Shown: positions 34,781 through 44,219 of the stretch, one piece after another | Position numbering within the stretch: position 1 is the first letter of the stretch | Layout: every line of letters starts with the position of its first letter | Assembly: GCF_030380735.1 (NCBI RefSeq) | Contig: NZ_JAUDRZ010000008.1 | Location: 496,001 to 560,000 of the forward strand | Reading direction: 5' to 3' | Origin: Rhizobium sp. S152 | GTDB lineage: Bacteria; Pseudomonadota; Alphaproteobacteria; Rhizobiales; Rhizobiaceae | DNA length: 64,000 bases | The notes under the pieces: generated by a model | Seen by the model: the letters and a program-made list of their open reading frames with translations, nothing else | The model's database searches: none | What the model was told of the DNA's origin: nothing | Position numbers and translations under genes: made by a program

Positions 34781-35599
34781 TCAATCCTTTATGACGGAAA
34801 TATCCGGCGCGTCCACTGCCTTCATGCCAATGACATGATAGCCGCTGTCGGCATGGTGCACTTCGCCGGTGACGGAGCGCGACAGGTCGGACAGCATATA
34901 GAGGCCGACGTCGCCGACTTCCTCGATCGTCACGGTACGGCGCAGCGGTGCATTGTACTCGTTCCACTTGAGGATGTAGCGGAAATCGCCGATGCCGGAG
35001 GCCGCGAGCGTCTTGATCGGGCCGGCCGAGATCGCGTTTACACGGATGTTCTTCGGTCCGAGATCGACGGCGAGATACTTGACGCTGGCTTCGAGTGCGG
35101 CCTTGGCGACGCCCATCACGTTGTAGTTCGGCATGACCTTCTCGGCGCCGTAATAGGTCAGCGTCAGCATCGAGCCGCCATCGGTCATCAGCTTTTCGGC
35201 GCGGCGCGCCACCGACGTGAACGAATAGACGGAGATTTGCATGGTCTTGGCGAAGTTGTCGGCGGTCGTATCGACGTAGCGGCCGGTCAGTTCGTCCTTG
35301 TCGGAGAAGCCGATCGCATGCACGATGAAGTCGATCTTGCCCCAGGTCTTTTCGATGTTGTCGAAAACCTCGTCGATCGATGCTTCATCGCTGACATCAC
35401 AGTGGCCGGCCAGAATGCCGCCGAGTTCGGCGGCCAGCGGCTCTACGCGCTTCTTCAGGGCGTCGCCCTGGTAGGTGAATGCGATTTCGCCGCCCTGCGC
35501 ATGAATGGCCTTGGCAATACCCCACGCAATCGAGCGATTGTTGGCGACGCCCATGATGACGCCGCGTTTGCCTGACATGAGGCCTGCTGCCTGAGTCAT
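34781..35599 (-). CDS. fabI: Enoyl-[acyl-carrier-protein] reductase (NADH)
   Basis: A 272-aa short-chain-dehydrogenase-fold enzyme that completes each cycle of fatty acid elongation. GVANNRSIAWGIAKAIHAQGGEIAFTYQ is the FabI cofactor region. The catalytic Tyr-X6-Lys is in LTYYGAEKVMPNYNVMGVAKAAL. RVNAISAGPIKTLAASGI follows. This is the triclosan-type target enzyme. Several rhizobia carry more than one fabI; only this copy is in the window. A 122-nt gap separates it from the DnaJ-like gene upstream. Confidence 0.95.
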   Translation of the reverse strand: MTQAAGLMSGKRGVIMGVANNRSIAWGIAKAIHAQGGEIAFTYQGDALKKRVEPLAAELGGILAGHCDVSDEASIDEVFDNIEKTWGKIDFIVHAIGFSDKDELTGRYVDTTADNFAKTMQISVYSFTSVARRAEKLMTDGGSMLTLTYYGAEKVMPNYNVMGVAKAALEASVKYLAVDLGPKNIRVNAISAGPIKTLAASGIGDFRYILKWNEYNAPLRRTVTIEEVGDVGLYMLSDLSRSVTGEVHHADSGYHVIGMKAVDAPDISVIKD

Positions 35600-35721
35600 A
35601 ATTCGTCCCCTAAGATTCCTGATCGATCCTGCCTATGGCATAGCCGGCCCATCGGTTCAAGATTGGCAGCAATCATCAACTGTTAGGGATCGTAATAAAG
35701 GGTGCTCTACTCACTGGAATC

Positions 35722-36903
35722 TTACAAAAACAGCCCGTTCTTCATGCTGCGCATGAGATCCGTGACCTTGTCGTCGGGCTTTTCCCACAGGATTATCCGG
35801 AGTTCGACCACAAGATCGCCCTTTCCGCCGACGTCGTTGGGAAGCCCCTGGCCTTCGACGCGGATGGTCTTGTCGGAACCGGACCATGCGGGAACGGTGA
35901 TGGAAAGCGAACCGTCGGGGCCGTCGATCGTCGCTTCCGTGCCGAGCACCGCGTTCTCGATCGTAACCGGCAACACCGTATGCAGGTCGAAGCCGTCGAC
36001 TGTGAAATGCGGATCCGGCGCGATGTGCAGAGTGATGATAGCATCGCCGCGCTGCATGCCGGTCAACTTGTGGCCCTGGCCCTTCAGGCGCACCTGATGC
36101 CCCTCCGTCATGCCGGGGGCGAGCTGGATGACAGCGTCGCGGCCTTCGCCGAGATCGACGGTCAGGCGACCGCCCTTCAGCAGCTCGCCGACGGCAACTG
36201 TCGCTGTCACCGTCTGGTCCGGCGCCTTTTCCGGCGCGGGCGCCGGTGCTCCGGTGAAGCGGCGGACCAGCGAGGTCAGCAGGCTAAGCGGCTGCAGGAT
36301 GGCGGCGGAGGCAGCGGCTGCGTCTTCCGCAGGCTGCTCGGCCTCGGCCTTGGGGGCATCCACCGGCTTCTCGGCATTGGCTTTCGCGGGCTCGGGGCGC
36401 TTGGCGGCAGCAGGTGCCGGACCGGCAGCCTGGCTGCGTCCGCCGCCGGAAGCGGCGCGTGCGCCGAAAATCCGCTCGACCACCTCTTCAGCCGCTTCCG
36501 CGGTGCCGGCCTGCTGCTGCTTGGCGGCGTCGGCGGCGGCCTTCTGCGCGGCGGCGCGGGCAAGCTCTTCCATCACGCGCTCGGCATTCTCCTGCGCCGC
36601 CTTGGCGCGAAGCGCGGCTTCGCGGGCGGCGTTGCGCTGCTGCATGATGGTGTTGTCGTCGGCCTTGCTCGCTGCGGCGGCCTTGGCTTCCGCCATGCGG
36701 GCGGCACTGTCGAACAAGCTGCGCTTCCTGGGATCCTTCAGCGTATCGTAGGCGCGGCCGATCTCGGCGAACCGCGCGGTCGCGGTCGGGTCGCCCTGGT
36801 TGTGGTCGGGATGCGCAACCTTTGCCATGTTGCGCCACGCTGCCTTGATCTCATCCTGTCCCGCGTCGCGCCTGACGCCCAATGTCTTATAAGGATCGCG
36901 CAT
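35722..36903 (-). CDS. DnaJ-like co-chaperone without zinc finger (CbpA type)
   Basis: A 393-aa J-domain protein. The start at 36903 (MRDPYKTLGV) puts the J domain at the N-terminus with the HPD motif (KVAHPDHNQG), required to stimulate DnaK ATPase. A very Ala-rich charged linker (about 60-220) follows, then the two C-terminal client-binding beta domains (VAVGELLKGGRLTVDLGEGRD, VRLKGQGHKL, LPVTIENAVLGTEATI, IRVEGQGLPN). There is no zinc finger, so it is a type II co-chaperone like CbpA. An earlier ATG at 36972 would add 23 residues before the J domain. It is in the dnaJ-fabI-phosphatase order known from other rhizobia. Confidence 0.9.
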   Translation of the reverse strand: MRDPYKTLGVRRDAGQDEIKAAWRNMAKVAHPDHNQGDPTATARFAEIGRAYDTLKDPRKRSLFDSAARMAEAKAAAASKADDNTIMQQRNAAREAALRAKAAQENAERVMEELARAAAQKAAADAAKQQQAGTAEAAEEVVERIFGARAASGGGRSQAAGPAPAAAKRPEPAKANAEKPVDAPKAEAEQPAEDAAAASAAILQPLSLLTSLVRRFTGAPAPAPEKAPDQTVTATVAVGELLKGGRLTVDLGEGRDAVIQLAPGMTEGHQVRLKGQGHKLTGMQRGDAIITLHIAPDPHFTVDGFDLHTVLPVTIENAVLGTEATIDGPDGSLSITVPAWSGSDKTIRVEGQGLPNDVGGKGDLVVELRIILWEKPDDKVTDLMRSMKNGLFL

Positions 36904-37162
36904 ATGTCTCAAACCGCCGGTTAGGGTGCGGTGTGCTTGCTTTGTCCTGCACACCGAGCTCTTACAACTCATTTGGTGCGTCCGGGTTCACTTCCAAAGA
37001 AGATAAATGAACGCGCTAATCAGGCTGATCCTCCGGTAAAGTTGCTAATCAGTCCTTATTTCGCATCGACGCGGCCGGCGCTTTCACGCCGGATGGTTAT
37101 CGTTTTGCTAAAAATTGAACGAAGTACGCAAGGCCATGCCGGGCAGGGCCAGCCTGCGCATG
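36904..37162. other. Intergenic region with no recognised gene
   Basis: 259 nt between the DnaJ-like gene and the lipoprotein gene, both on the minus strand. It should contain the DnaJ promoter. I see no convincing coding sequence, RNA gene or terminator. Confidence 0.3.
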
Positions 37163-37621
37163 TCAGCTCTCCGGCTGGAAGCTCAGAAGCTGCCAGTTGC
37201 CACCGCCGACCAGGCATGTCTTGCCGTAGAATTTGGCGATGCCGACATAGGAATGGCGGGTGGTGCGGAACTGCCGGCAGACTTGTCCGGTATCGCTATT
37301 TTCGACGATCGTGTCGATCACGCCGGCGCTGCCCGTCGAGGCGTTCGCCCAAGGCAGCGGGCGTCCCTGCAGGCCGTTGATATCGGCCGAGGTGACGGCA
37401 TTGCCGACGGTCATTTCATCCGAGATGCTGTCGCTGGTCGGTGCCGGCTGCGGCACGGTGCCGGTGGCGACCGAGCGATCGACCTTCGAACTGCTGAACA
37501 GATCGAGCCCCCCGGCCATGCAGCCGGAGAGGGAGAGCACTGCCATGCCGACAACGCAGAAGGCCGCGCTTCGACGCAGCAGACCCTTTGTATGACGACC
37601 TGACTTTGCTATGACTTCCAC
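37163..37621 (-). CDS. RT0821/Lpp0805-type surface lipoprotein
   Basis: A 152-aa outer-envelope lipoprotein. The N-terminus has a basic region, a hydrophobic stretch and a lipobox LSLSGC, with Cys at about residue 34 as the lipid-attachment site. The C-terminal part (RPLPWANASTGSAGVIDTIVEN then VCRQFRTTRHSYVGIAKFYGKTC and GNWQLL) is the RT0821/Lpp0805 domain, related to the 17-kDa rickettsial surface antigen. The first Met at 37621 may be too far upstream, but no better start is clear. It is divergent from pdxH across 66 nt. Confidence 0.8.
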   Translation of the reverse strand: MEVIAKSGRHTKGLLRRSAAFCVVGMAVLSLSGCMAGGLDLFSSSKVDRSVATGTVPQPAPTSDSISDEMTVGNAVTSADINGLQGRPLPWANASTGSAGVIDTIVENSDTGQVCRQFRTTRHSYVGIAKFYGKTCLVGGGNWQLLSFQPES

Positions 37622-37687
37622 CCTTCGTCCTGTCCAGTAGCGTAAAGCTGGGCAAATTTCGCATAAACCCGGGGCATTTGAGCTAAT

Positions 37688-38308
37688 ATGTCGGAAAATG
37701 AGTTAACAACCAGTGACTTCACCGAGCGAAACGAGCCGTTCGACATCTTTGCCGACTGGCTCAAGGAAGCCGAGGCTTCCGAGATCAATGACCCGAATGC
37801 GGTAGCGCTGGCGACGGTCGACGAAAACGGCCTTCCCAATGTCCGCATGGTTCTCCTTAAGGGGTTCGATCTCAACGGGTTTGTCTTTTACACGAATTTC
37901 GAAAGTCAGAAAGGCCGAGAGATCCTCGGGCAGAAAAAAGCCGCCATGTGTTTTCACTGGAAAAGCCTGCGTCGTCAGGTGCGGCTGCGTGGCGATGTCG
38001 AAATCGTGACCGACCGGGAAGCCGACGAATATTACAAGACGCGCGCTCGCGGCAGCCGAATCGGCGCCTGGGCCTCCAAGCAGTCGCGTCCGCTGGAGAG
38101 CCGATTCGCGCTCGAAAAGTCGGTGGCCGAGTACACCGCGCGCTATGCGATCGGCGACATTCCGCGCCCGCCGCACTGGTCCGGCTTCCGCATCAAGCCG
38201 GTCTCGATCGAATTCTGGAAGGACCAGACGTTCCGCCTGCACGATCGCGTCGAGTTTCGCCGCGAAACGCCGGATGGCGACTGGAGCAAGGTGCGGATGT
38301 ATCCGTAG
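37688..38308 (+). CDS. pdxH: Pyridoxamine/pyridoxine 5'-phosphate oxidase
   Basis: A 206-aa FMN enzyme that makes pyridoxal 5'-phosphate. Signatures are [26 protein letters not shown], the FMN/substrate segment [17 protein letters not shown], and the C-terminal [18 protein letters not shown] and [17 protein letters not shown]. Length and end are canonical. The PLP route also draws on 1-deoxyxylulose-5-phosphate, made by dxs at 19 kb. It is convergent with the deacetylase gene (5-nt gap). Confidence 0.95.
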   Translation: MSENELTTSDFTERNEPFDIFADWLKEAEASEINDPNAVALATVDENGLPNVRMVLLKGFDLNGFVFYTNFESQKGREILGQKKAAMCFHWKSLRRQVRLRGDVEIVTDREADEYYKTRARGSRIGAWASKQSRPLESRFALEKSVAEYTARYAIGDIPRPPHWSGFRIKPVSIEFWKDQTFRLHDRVEFRRETPDGDWSKVRMYP

Positions 38309-38313
38309 CCGCC

Positions 38314-39360
38314 TCAGCGGCCCATGAGCTTCAGTGGAATGCCCGACGCGAGGCCCGAGACATAGCGGGCCTTCTGGTAGAGCCCGTTGATCGACAGTCG
38401 TGGAAGATAGGCGGTGCTGGAAAGCGACCGTGGCGTCACCACGCCCGGCTGCGTCGTCACCGCAATTTTGAAGCCCATGTCTCCGGCGATTCCGGCCTCA
38501 CGGGATGTCGCCGCTTCGCGGGTGCCATAGGGGTAGGCGAACGCCTGCGGCCGCCGGCCGCTGATCTCGGTCACGTAGTCCAGCGACGCCTGCATCTCCA
38601 CGCGCACCTCGGCGTCCGACAGCCGCGAAACGGCGCGGTGGCTCACCGTGTGGGCGCCGAGCGAGGCCAGCGGACTGGCGTCAAGCAGGTTGAGCTCCGG
38701 CGCCCCCATGACGAGGTCTTCGACGATCTCGATAGGATCGACGTCATGCGCGCGGGCAAGCGCATCGATGGCGGCCACCGCCGTGCTCTCGTCGCTCTGG
38801 TGGATAAAGCGGGCGAAGTGCCCGAATGCCTGCGCCTTGCCCGAAGGCGTCGAGCAGTCGATCGCCTCGCTGCCGCCGCCGAAATCGAAGGTCAGCCGCT
38901 CTTCCTTGCGTAAAAGCACCGCCAGCGTCTCCCACCAGATGGTGTGGGTGCGCTCGGTCAGCCCCTTGGCGACGAAAATGGTGAAGGGCGTCTCGTGGCG
39001 CTCGAAGACGGGAAACGCGTAGACCAGATTGTTGCGATAGCCGTCGTCGAGCGTGAACGCCGCGAAGGGCTGCTTGGGCGACGGTTCGGCCAAAAGGGCA
39101 GGGACGTCGTCCAGCGCCACGAAGCGATAGCCGTCGCGTTTCAGCTGCGAGAGCGCCTCTTCCAGGAACTCCGGCGTGATTTCGAGGTGCGCGTTGGGAG
39201 AGAAGGACGCGCCCTGATCGGGGCGGACATGATGCAGCGTGAAGATCGCGCCACGTCCACGCGCGCCGCGCATCAGGCCCGTCGAACGGATCACATTCGC
39301 GGCTTCCAGCCCGCCTGATATCGCGATTCGCTTGACAAATTGCTTGGCGCTCGCCTTCAT
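38314..39360 (-). CDS. Polysaccharide deacetylase family protein (NodB homology)
   Basis: A 348-aa protein with the NodB carbohydrate-esterase 4 fold: the motif TLDDGYRNN (Asp residues of the metal and catalytic site) and HTVSHRAV, then FAYPYGTREA. These enzymes remove acetyl groups from polysaccharides or peptidoglycan, or serve in envelope polysaccharide synthesis. No clear signal peptide is seen (N-terminus MKASAKQFVKRIAISGG), so it may act in the cytoplasm or at the membrane. The substrate is unknown. It is not an evident NodB in a nod cluster; no symbiosis genes lie nearby. Confidence 0.85.
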   Translation of the reverse strand: MKASAKQFVKRIAISGGLEAANVIRSTGLMRGARGRGAIFTLHHVRPDQGASFSPNAHLEITPEFLEEALSQLKRDGYRFVALDDVPALLAEPSPKQPFAAFTLDDGYRNNLVYAFPVFERHETPFTIFVAKGLTERTHTIWWETLAVLLRKEERLTFDFGGGSEAIDCSTPSGKAQAFGHFARFIHQSDESTAVAAIDALARAHDVDPIEIVEDLVMGAPELNLLDASPLASLGAHTVSHRAVSRLSDAEVRVEMQASLDYVTEISGRRPQAFAYPYGTREAATSREAGIAGDMGFKIAVTTQPGVVTPRSLSSTAYLPRLSINGLYQKARYVSGLASGIPLKLMGR

Positions 39361-39586
39361 TCCGCTGGCCCTCAGGTCTCGTCGGGCGGCGAAATTATCA
39401 GGCCTGAGGTTAAGTGTTACTGAACATTGAGCTTTTTTCTTTCCGTTTTACCGTTTCTTCACCAAGAAAGGTAAAACTTGAGAAAAATGGTATCAGTTGC
39501 CGCAAAGTCGCGCCACATTGTGGCCTCTTATAGCGTAACGGGACATCCGCGTGGGACCGCGTCACCAGTACATTGAGGGGAAGTGC

Positions 39587-40861
39587 ATGAGAAAGCTATT
39601 GGCCGCGTTTATGACTGCGACGCTCGTCGTTGCAGCGCCATTGGCGGCAATGGCAGGCAGCGCCACCCTGATCCTCGATGCACGGACGGGCAAGGTTCTG
39701 ACCTCCGAGAATGGCGATACCCTCAACCATCCCGCATCGCTCACCAAGATGATGACGATCTACATGGCCTTCGAAGCGATGAGCCGTGGCAAGATGACCT
39801 GGAATACGCCGATCGTGATGTCGAAATACGCCGCCTCCCGCCCGCCGACCAAGCTCGGCGTGCGCCCCGGCACCACGATCACCGTGCGCGAAGCGATCCT
39901 CGGCATGATCACCAAGTCGGCCAACGACGCCGCTGCCGCCATGGGCGAGAAGCTCGGCGGCTCGGAAAGCAATTTCGCCCGGATGATGACGCAGAAGGCG
40001 CGCCAGCTCGGCATGAGCCGCACCGTCTTCACGAACGCATCCGGTCTGCCCGACAGCCGTCAAGTGACCACCGCTCGCGACATGTCCACGCTCGCCGTAG
40101 CCCTCATGCGCAATTATCCGAACGAGTACCGCCTGTTCGCCACGCAGAGCTTCAGTTTCCGCGGCAAGCAGATCCGCGGCCACAACAATCTCATGTACCG
40201 CTATCAAGGCATGGACGGCATCAAGACTGGCTACACCAATGCCTCCGGCTTCAATCTCGTCAGCGCTGTCCGCGACGGCAACCGCCGCGTCGTCGGCGTG
40301 GTGATGGGCGGCCGCACGGCCCGCAGCCGCGATGCGATCATGGAAAACCTTCTCGACAAGTATCTTGGCCGCGCAACGAGCGGCGGCAAGCTGGTCGCCA
40401 GCGTCAACGCCCGCCAGCCGGTCGAGGTTGCCTCCGCCGCTGCCGCCAGCGATCTGCCGCTGCCGGCAACGGCACCCCGCTCGAACGAGCTCGCGCCGCC
40501 GCCCCAGGCGCTCGGCTATCTCAGCGACACCGTGCCGATGGAGCGCCCGTCCGCGCTGGACGAAATGGCCAATGCCGGCAAGCCCGCCGCTTCGCGCCCC
40601 GTCGCCAACGGCGAATGGCAGATCCAGATCTCGGCCGCCCCGACCGACGATGCCGCGCGTGCGCTTCTCGCTCTCGCCAAGGCCGAAGGTGGTCCGGCGC
40701 TGAAGACCGCGTCTCCCTACACCGAAGCCGTCGGCAGCGGTTCCAGCAAGGTCTACCGCGCACGCTTCGTCGGCTTCCAGAGCCGCGACGCCGCGACGTC
40801 CGCCTGCGACGCGCTGAAGAAGCGCTCCTACGACTGCATGCTGCTGCCCGATCACGGCTGA
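39587..40861 (+). CDS. D-alanyl-D-alanine carboxypeptidase with C-terminal SPOR domain
   Basis: A 424-aa periplasmic class A-type low-molecular-weight PBP. Start at 39587 (MRKLLAAFMTAT) with GAGGGGAAG upstream and a signal peptide ending near residue 23. Active-site motifs: S51-L-T-K54, S111-A-N113 and K213-T-G. After the peptidase domain an Ala/Pro linker leads to a SPOR domain (about residues 345-422, ISAAPTDDAARALL ... VYRARFVGFQSRDAATSAC), which in other proteins binds glycan strands stripped of peptide at the septum. It probably trims pentapeptides at the division site. Promoter region 39361-39586 shows no recognised box. Confidence 0.93.
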   Translation: MRKLLAAFMTATLVVAAPLAAMAGSATLILDARTGKVLTSENGDTLNHPASLTKMMTIYMAFEAMSRGKMTWNTPIVMSKYAASRPPTKLGVRPGTTITVREAILGMITKSANDAAAAMGEKLGGSESNFARMMTQKARQLGMSRTVFTNASGLPDSRQVTTARDMSTLAVALMRNYPNEYRLFATQSFSFRGKQIRGHNNLMYRYQGMDGIKTGYTNASGFNLVSAVRDGNRRVVGVVMGGRTARSRDAIMENLLDKYLGRATSGGKLVASVNARQPVEVASAAAASDLPLPATAPRSNELAPPPQALGYLSDTVPMERPSALDEMANAGKPAASRPVANGEWQIQISAAPTDDAARALLALAKAEGGPALKTASPYTEAVGSGSSKVYRARFVGFQSRDAATSACDALKKRSYDCMLLPDHG

Positions 40862-40928
40862 TCGGCCAGCCATTCTGACTGGACATTGTCACTGAATCAG
40901 GGTTCTCCTACGGAAACGAAAGGAGAAC

Positions 40929-41234
40929 ATGATGCTGGACGATCTTGCCCGAAAATTCGAGCGTGCCTCGAGCGCCTATGCCGGAGAAAACGGCATCACG
41001 CGCGATGCCGACTGGTTCCTCCTGAAGCTTCAGGAAGAAATGGGCGAGCTGACCCAGGCCTGGAACCGTGTGAGCGGGCGAGGGCGGCCGAAGGGCCGTT
41101 CCGGCGAGGACATGGCCCGCGACCTAGAAGACGAAGCCGCCGACGTGCTCGGCCATATCCTGCTCTTCGCGCACCGCAACGATCTCGACCTCGCGTCGGC
41201 GATCAAGCGCAAGTGGCGGTTTTCGCCGGATTAA
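40929..41234 (+). CDS. MazG-like nucleotide pyrophosphohydrolase
   Basis: A 101-aa all-alpha NTP-pyrophosphatase-like protein. The metal-binding acids appear as LQEEMGELTQAW (EE..E) and DLEDEAADVLGH (E..D). It may hydrolyse aberrant nucleotides. The ATG at 40929 (or 40932) has GAAAGGAGA directly upstream. It is 67 nt downstream of the PBP gene and may be co-transcribed. The usual MazG length is longer (about 260 aa); this is the single-domain form. Confidence 0.82.
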   Translation: MMLDDLARKFERASSAYAGENGITRDADWFLLKLQEEMGELTQAWNRVSGRGRPKGRSGEDMARDLEDEAADVLGHILLFAHRNDLDLASAIKRKWRFSPD

Positions 41235-41246
41235 GCTCTCTGAGCC

Positions 41247-41744
41247 TCAGGCGGCGCGTAGGCTCAGCCTGTAGAACTTGCTGTCGACGGCCATGACGGG
41301 GAAGCTCTCAGGCAACGTGCTCTTCTCGACTTCGATGAAGCCGTTCTTCTCGTAGAAGCGATGCGCGGCGAGAAACTTGTCCGTCGTCCCGAGATAGATG
41401 TCGGAAAGCCCCTGCGTTTCGGCATGCCGCACCAGTGCCGCAAGAAGTGCCGTGGCCACGCCACGTTCGCGCCCGCGAAAATCCGCCGCCACGAACATCT
41501 TGCGCAGTGCCGCCTGGTCGTTGCCGATATCCTTGAGGCCGATCGTGCCGACCACGATGTCATCCGATGTCGCCACCCAGAACTGACCCTTGCCCGACTG
41601 GTAGAACTCGGGAATGGCTGAAAGATCCGGCTGGTCGGCGGCGGTGATCGCGATCCCGAACTCCTCGCTCTGGATCGGAAGGATCGTCGAGATCACGCCG
41701 TCCTTGTCCGACGGCGCGAAGGGGCGAATGCGGATATCGGTCAT
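41247..41744 (-). CDS. GNAT family N-acetyltransferase
   Basis: A 165-aa acetyltransferase. Motif A for acetyl-CoA is in LRKMFVAADFRGRERGVATALLAAL and motif B in AAHRFYEKNGFIEVE. The start at 41744 (MTDIRIRP) is better than an upstream ATG at 41846, which would overlap tldD. It lies 11 nt downstream of tldD on the same strand, so it is probably co-transcribed. The substrate is unknown. Confidence 0.85.
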   Translation of the reverse strand: MTDIRIRPFAPSDKDGVISTILPIQSEEFGIAITAADQPDLSAIPEFYQSGKGQFWVATSDDIVVGTIGLKDIGNDQAALRKMFVAADFRGRERGVATALLAALVRHAETQGLSDIYLGTTDKFLAAHRFYEKNGFIEVEKSTLPESFPVMAVDSKFYRLSLRAA

Positions 41745-41755
41745 CGGGGAGGGGC

Positions 41756-43171
41756 CTACGCCTGCGTGCCGCCGACGGTGACCTGGTTCATCCTCAGATG
41801 CGGCTGGCCGACGCCGACGGGAACCCACTGGCCCGCCTTGCCGCAATTGCCGATGCCGGTGTCGAGCTTCATGTCGTTGCCGACCATGGAGATCCGCTTC
41901 ATCGCATCCGGACCATTGCCGATCAGCATGGCGCCCTTGACGGCGGGACCGATCTTGCCGTTCTCGATCAGATAGGCCTCGGTGCAGCCGAACACGAACT
42001 TGCCCGAGGTGATGTCGACCTGTCCGCCGCCGAAGGAGACGGCATAGATGCCCTTCTTGACCGACGAGATGATTTCTTCCGGCGTCTTGTCGCCGCCGAG
42101 CATGTAGGTATTGGTCATGCGCGGCATCGGAACGTGCGCATAGCCCTGCCGGCGACCATTGCCGGTTGCCTTCATGCCCATCAGCCGCGCGTTCTGCCGG
42201 TCCTGCATGTAGCCGACGAGCTTGCCGTTTTCGATCAGCACGTTGTAGGCCGACGGCGTGCCTTCGTCGTCGATGGTAATGGAGCCGCGGCGGTTGTCGA
42301 TCGTGCCGTCATCGACCACGGTGACGCCCGGGGCCGCGACCATCTGGCCGAGCAGGCCGGCGAAGGCCGATGTCTTCTTGCGGTTGAAGTCGCCTTCCAG
42401 CCCGTGGCCGACGGCCTCGTGCAGCATCACGCCCGGCCAGCCGGAGGAAAGCACCACGTCCATCGTTCCGGCCGGGGCCTCGATCGCCTCTAGATTGACC
42501 AGCGCCTGACGCAGGGCCTCGTCGGCGCCGTATTGCCAGCTGCCCTCGGCGATGAAGTCGCCAAAGCCGATGCGCCCGCCGCTGCCGTAGGAGCCGCTTT
42601 CCTGGCGGTCACCCTGGCCGACCATGACCGAGATGTTGATGCGCGTCATCGGGCGGATGTCACGCACCCGGTGGCCGTCGGCGCGCAGGATGTCGACCAC
42701 CTGCCAGCTGGCTGCGACCGAGGCCGTCACCTGCCGCACCTTGTCGTCCTTGCCCCGTAGATAGGCGTCGATGTCCTGCAGGACCTTTACCTTCTCCTCG
42801 AAGGTGGGCGAGCCGATCGGGTTCTCGTCGCTGTAGAGCTTCTTGTTCGTCCCTTGCGGAGCGGCCGCATAGCTGCCGGTATAGCCGCGCGTCACCGCGC
42901 CCACGGCGTCGGCCGCCCGCTTCAGCGCCGAGACCGAGAGATCGCCGGCATGCGCATAGCCCACCGCTTCGCCTGCAACCGCGCGCAGGCCAAAACCCTG
43001 CTCGGTGTTGAAGCTGCCGCCCTTCAGGCGGCCGTTGTCGAACATCAGCGATTCCGCCTGCGCGTGCTCGATGAACAGTTCTCCGTCGTCGGCGCCGGAA
43101 AGGGCCTCGGCGACAAGCGAACGCATCTTCGCTTCGTCGGCGTCGAAAAGCGTCAGGAGATCGGTATTCAT
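41756..43171 (-). CDS. tldD: Metalloprotease TldD
   Basis: A 471-aa subunit of the TldD/TldE protease, which in E. coli processes microcin B17 and CcdA, and in rhizobia may act on modified peptides. The metal-binding motif HEAVGH (in MLHEAVGHGLEGDFNRK, about residue 249) is present, along with YGSGGRIGFGDFI and ITSGKFVFGCTEAYLIENGKIG. Length and end match the family. In rhizobia tldD typically precedes the cox cluster, as here. tldE (pmbA) is not in this window. Confidence 0.94.
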   Translation of the reverse strand: MNTDLLTLFDADEAKMRSLVAEALSGADDGELFIEHAQAESLMFDNGRLKGGSFNTEQGFGLRAVAGEAVGYAHAGDLSVSALKRAADAVGAVTRGYTGSYAAAPQGTNKKLYSDENPIGSPTFEEKVKVLQDIDAYLRGKDDKVRQVTASVAASWQVVDILRADGHRVRDIRPMTRINISVMVGQGDRQESGSYGSGGRIGFGDFIAEGSWQYGADEALRQALVNLEAIEAPAGTMDVVLSSGWPGVMLHEAVGHGLEGDFNRKKTSAFAGLLGQMVAAPGVTVVDDGTIDNRRGSITIDDEGTPSAYNVLIENGKLVGYMQDRQNARLMGMKATGNGRRQGYAHVPMPRMTNTYMLGGDKTPEEIISSVKKGIYAVSFGGGQVDITSGKFVFGCTEAYLIENGKIGPAVKGAMLIGNGPDAMKRISMVGNDMKLDTGIGNCGKAGQWVPVGVGQPHLRMNQVTVGGTQA

Positions 43172-43292
43172 GTCATTATGCTCCGCTGCGGCAGGAAGTG
43201 CTTCCAGCCGATGTAGGTCCCGGGGACGGTTCGAGCAAGTGTCGAATTCGTAAGGATCGCAGAAGCGATCAGGCCTGAAGCCGGGCCAGGTA

Positions 43293-43880
43293 TCAGGGAA
43301 GCGCGTCGTAGCCTTCGGCGAAGCCCTTTAGGTCGACGGGAATGCCGATGCCTTCTTCAGGCGTCTGGAAGACGATGAAGGTAGCGCTGGCGCCGCTGCG
43401 GAAGGTCTTCAAGAGTTCGTCCTCGAGCACGACTTCGGCATAGCAGCCGTCGGCGAAGCAGCGCACGAAATAGGCGCGGCCGATATCCTTGCCGTCGACG
43501 TTGAGGCCGAGACCGTTCGGCAGCAGCACGCCGAGAGGTGCGAGCACGCGGAGAATCTTCGACTTGCGGTCGGCAGTCTTCAGCACGACGACCGACAGCC
43601 CGACTTCCGGGCGATCCTCGGCGATGACGTTCTGCATCAGCGCGCACTGCTCGGTCGAAGCGCCGGCCGGCTTGTCGCAGACGACGGACCATGCGCCGTG
43701 GTTCGACTTCACCGTGCCGGGAGCCTGCGGCTGCGTCTGGCCCGGGGTCGCCTGAGCCGCCGGCGCGCCGGGAGCCGGCTGCGGGGTCGGCGCGGGTTGC
43801 TGGGCGAAGGCGGGCGCCGTCGCGGCGGCCGCAATACACGCTGCCAGGATAAACGGCCGTGCAAGCGAAGGGAAACCCAT
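43293..43880 (-). CDS. Invasion-associated locus B (IalB)-type exported protein
   Basis: A 195-aa exported protein. The start at 43880 (MGFPSLARPFIL) has AGAGG upstream and gives a signal peptide (ending FAQQ) followed by a Pro/Ala/Gln-rich linker and the IalB domain (HGAWSVVCDKPAG, CALMQNVIAED, FVRCFADGCYAEVVL). IalB was named in Bartonella for erythrocyte invasion, but homologues occur in many non-pathogenic alphaproteobacteria. Four Cys residues probably make disulfides. A longer frame from 44006 would destroy the signal peptide. It is between tldD and the cox cluster, 121 nt upstream of tldD. Confidence 0.85.
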   Translation of the reverse strand: MGFPSLARPFILAACIAAAATAPAFAQQPAPTPQPAPGAPAAQATPGQTQPQAPGTVKSNHGAWSVVCDKPAGASTEQCALMQNVIAEDRPEVGLSVVVLKTADRKSKILRVLAPLGVLLPNGLGLNVDGKDIGRAYFVRCFADGCYAEVVLEDELLKTFRSGASATFIVFQTPEEGIGIPVDLKGFAEGYDALP

Positions 43881-44219
43881 GAAAACCTCTGGAATTCGAA
43901 TCAGTGCCGCTAAAGTGAGGCGACCCATCCAAAATGAAAAGCCCCACCTGCTGAAAAGCCGGGGACTACGGCGGAAATGGGACGTTAACCAGAGAATGTT
44001 CGCCAAGTCGATTGGCCGGCGCGGCGAATTTGCCTATGATGGTCTCTAAAGATGCCATTTTCAGTCATGTTTCCGGGACGTGGAGGGAAGCGAAAATGCC
44101 GCATCTACAAATGCTTTGCGCTGTTGCGGCGCGTAGCAAACTGTGGTTTGAAGCGCAGAGGATGGCAAGATTCCGCACGGTTTTTGCGCGGGTCGGCGCT
44201 AGAGGGAGATGTTAACGTG
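43881..44219. other. Divergent region before the cytochrome oxidase cluster
   Basis: 339 nt between the IalB-like gene and coxB. It must carry the cox promoter and leader. I see neither a clear sigma70 match nor an FNR/FixK-type dyad. ORFs of about 60-70 codons here have poor composition and are rejected. An AGAGGGAGAT ribosome binding site precedes coxB. Confidence 0.3.

Noticed and set aside
38314..39360. Symbiotic nodB
   Set aside because: The NodB fold is present, but the protein is longer, no nod box or nod genes are near, and neighbours are core genes.
44012..44215. Possible small gene in the coxB leader
   Set aside because: No ribosome binding site, odd composition, and the frame runs into the coxB start region.
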